The notes under the pieces were generated by a model, which saw nothing but the letters and a program-made list of their open reading frames with translations, was not told the origin of the DNA and made no database searches. A program made the translations under genes and the position numbers. A stretch of DNA of 64,000 nt from Candidatus Obscuribacterales bacterium (GTDB lineage Bacteria; Cyanobacteriota; Vampirovibrionia; Obscuribacterales; Obscuribacteraceae). Where the stretch lies: assembly GCA_021732025.1 (NCBI GenBank), contig JAKFVU010000003.1, positions 1-64,000 of the forward strand, given 5' to 3'. Within the stretch, counting starts at the first letter, position 1, and each line of letters opens with the position of its first letter. This document shows, piece after piece, positions 63,273 to 64,000 of the stretch.

Positions 63273-64000
63273 ATGGGTATGCGAATGATTAAGAGTATGG
63301 CCAGCAATGCATGGCTGAGCATTTGCTCGATTGCTCTAAATATAGAAGCGCGCCTAGTTCAGTGCTTGGGTACGAGACCATGTCTACTTTGCGATAGAAC
63401 GATTGACCCACCGGCCATCTCATTCAAACCAGTTTATCAATCTCGCTTTCTTTGCCAAGATTGCATTGGCGCACTCAGACCGGTCGCTCCCATCTCAGTC
63501 ACCCTGAATCTGAACCACGAGTCAGATAGTCAAGTAAATTGCATCAGTATCTGCCCCTATGAAGGAATGACCAGACAAGCCATTCGCGCTTTCAAGTATC
63601 AAGACAAACAAGAACTCGCTGGTGATCTAGCTAGAGCACTTGAAGGGGGTATAGCATCGCTTTTGCAATCTAGCAATGAGCAGAGAGACGTCGTCCTTAT
63701 AGCTGTGCCTTTGCACCAGACGAAGCTAGACGAACGTGGGTTCAATCAAAGCGAGTTAATCACAAACGAACTAAGCAGGCGCACCGGCATCAAATGCGAT
63801 ACCAAGTCGCTAGTAAGATGTAAGGCGACATCGCCGCAATACGGGCTGACAAAAACTGAGCGCGCCATCAATGTGAGCCACGCCTTTAGCGCAAATCACC
63901 GAGTCAAAGGGAAGCACACAATCTTAGTCGACGATGTCCTTACTTCCGGCGCCACGGCCCTCGCCTGTGCCGAAGCTCTGCTTGCAGCGGGTGCTGAGAG
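63273..64000 (+). CDS. ComF-family phosphoribosyltransferase-like protein, partial (3' end beyond window)
   Basis: From ATG 63273, chosen because AGGAAG lies six bases upstream (in-frame ATG 63258 also possible), the frame runs off the right edge. A zinc-finger-like start (CLLCD ... CQDCIGAL), CPYEGMTRQAIRAFKYQDK, and LIAVPLHQTKLDERGFNQSE near residue 145 are ComF hallmarks. The PRPP-binding motif ILVDDVLTSGATALAC is near 220. ComF proteins take part in DNA uptake or its regulation in some bacteria. About 242 codons are visible. Confidence 0.88.
   Translation, partial: MGMRMIKSMASNAWLSICSIALNIEARLVQCLGTRPCLLCDRTIDPPAISFKPVYQSRFLCQDCIGALRPVAPISVTLNLNHESDSQVNCISICPYEGMTRQAIRAFKYQDKQELAGDLARALEGGIASLLQSSNEQRDVVLIAVPLHQTKLDERGFNQSELITNELSRRTGIKCDTKSLVRCKATSPQYGLTKTERAINVSHAFSANHRVKGKHTILVDDVLTSGATALACAEALLAAGAE

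Noticed and set aside
1..64000. CRISPR arrays, tRNA or rRNA genes, transposases
   Set aside because: I looked for direct repeats with spacers, tRNA cloverleaf signatures and transposase motifs in the intergenic regions and found none I could support by eye.

Overview
The window looks like bacterial chromosome with mid-range base composition and a Gram-negative-type envelope. It is rich in TPR proteins, Ser/Gly/Pro-rich linkers and secreted paralogue families. Together with the informational genes seen here (mfd, uvrC, radA, rarA, mnmA, hpf, prs) this style resembles non-photosynthetic Cyanobacteriota (Vampirovibrionia/Melainabacteria, Obscuribacterales-like). That placement is inference from gene style; no rRNA or tRNA was seen to test it.

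Positions 1-14703, all on the minus strand, form an unusual secretion or surface-assembly locus. In transcription order it encodes: two Pro/Gly-rich exported paralogues; an Asn/Gln-rich exported protein with a glycine-zipper-like end; two further exported paralogues; three VirB2/TrbC-like pilin candidates whose proteins are identical from residue 14 to 142 although their DNA differs at many synonymous sites; three small membrane proteins; and a very large TrbL/VirB6-like polytopic protein that runs off the left edge. The small membrane proteins share a short N-terminal module with the large one. Most transcription-unit heads carry the same 15-base box (minus strand, about ATGGGAAWKACCRYG), usually 23-29 bases before a TATTGT-like -10. 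Two of the pilin units are single genes with their own box and terminator. I read this as a divergent type IV-secretion-like apparatus under common control.

Positions 15378-30387 hold a coiled-coil protein with a textbook promoter, rarA, a TPR protein, an ABC-2-type exporter operon with a thioredoxin-like partner, a HEAT-like protein, the overlapping radA-uvrC pair, and a small secreted protein followed by lgt and two exported paralogues (one with a lipobox). Positions 30479-44526 contain a giant TPR protein built from roughly 240-residue super-repeats, an RNA 2'-phosphotransferase, hpf, a putative glycosidase-like protein, a four-TM protein, an RNA 2',3'-cyclic phosphodiesterase (ThpR), a peptidoglycan amidase, mnmA and another TPR protein.

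Positions 44707-64000 contain mfd with a PPIC-type prolyl isomerase behind it, then two overlapping membrane sensor kinases with complementary defects: one keeps the phospho-acceptor His but has a degraded ATP-binding domain, the other keeps the ATP-binding domain but lacks the His. After these come a TPR protein, a rhomboid protease, a secreted ESGG-repeat protein, a GAF/GGDEF-like protein with a GVDEF motif, an MBL-fold hydrolase overlapping prs, a decayed SAF-domain gene next to an intact two-SAF gene, a methionine gamma-lyase-family enzyme and the start of a comF-like gene.

All coordinates come from reading the sequence. Homology calls rest on recognised motifs, not on database searches.
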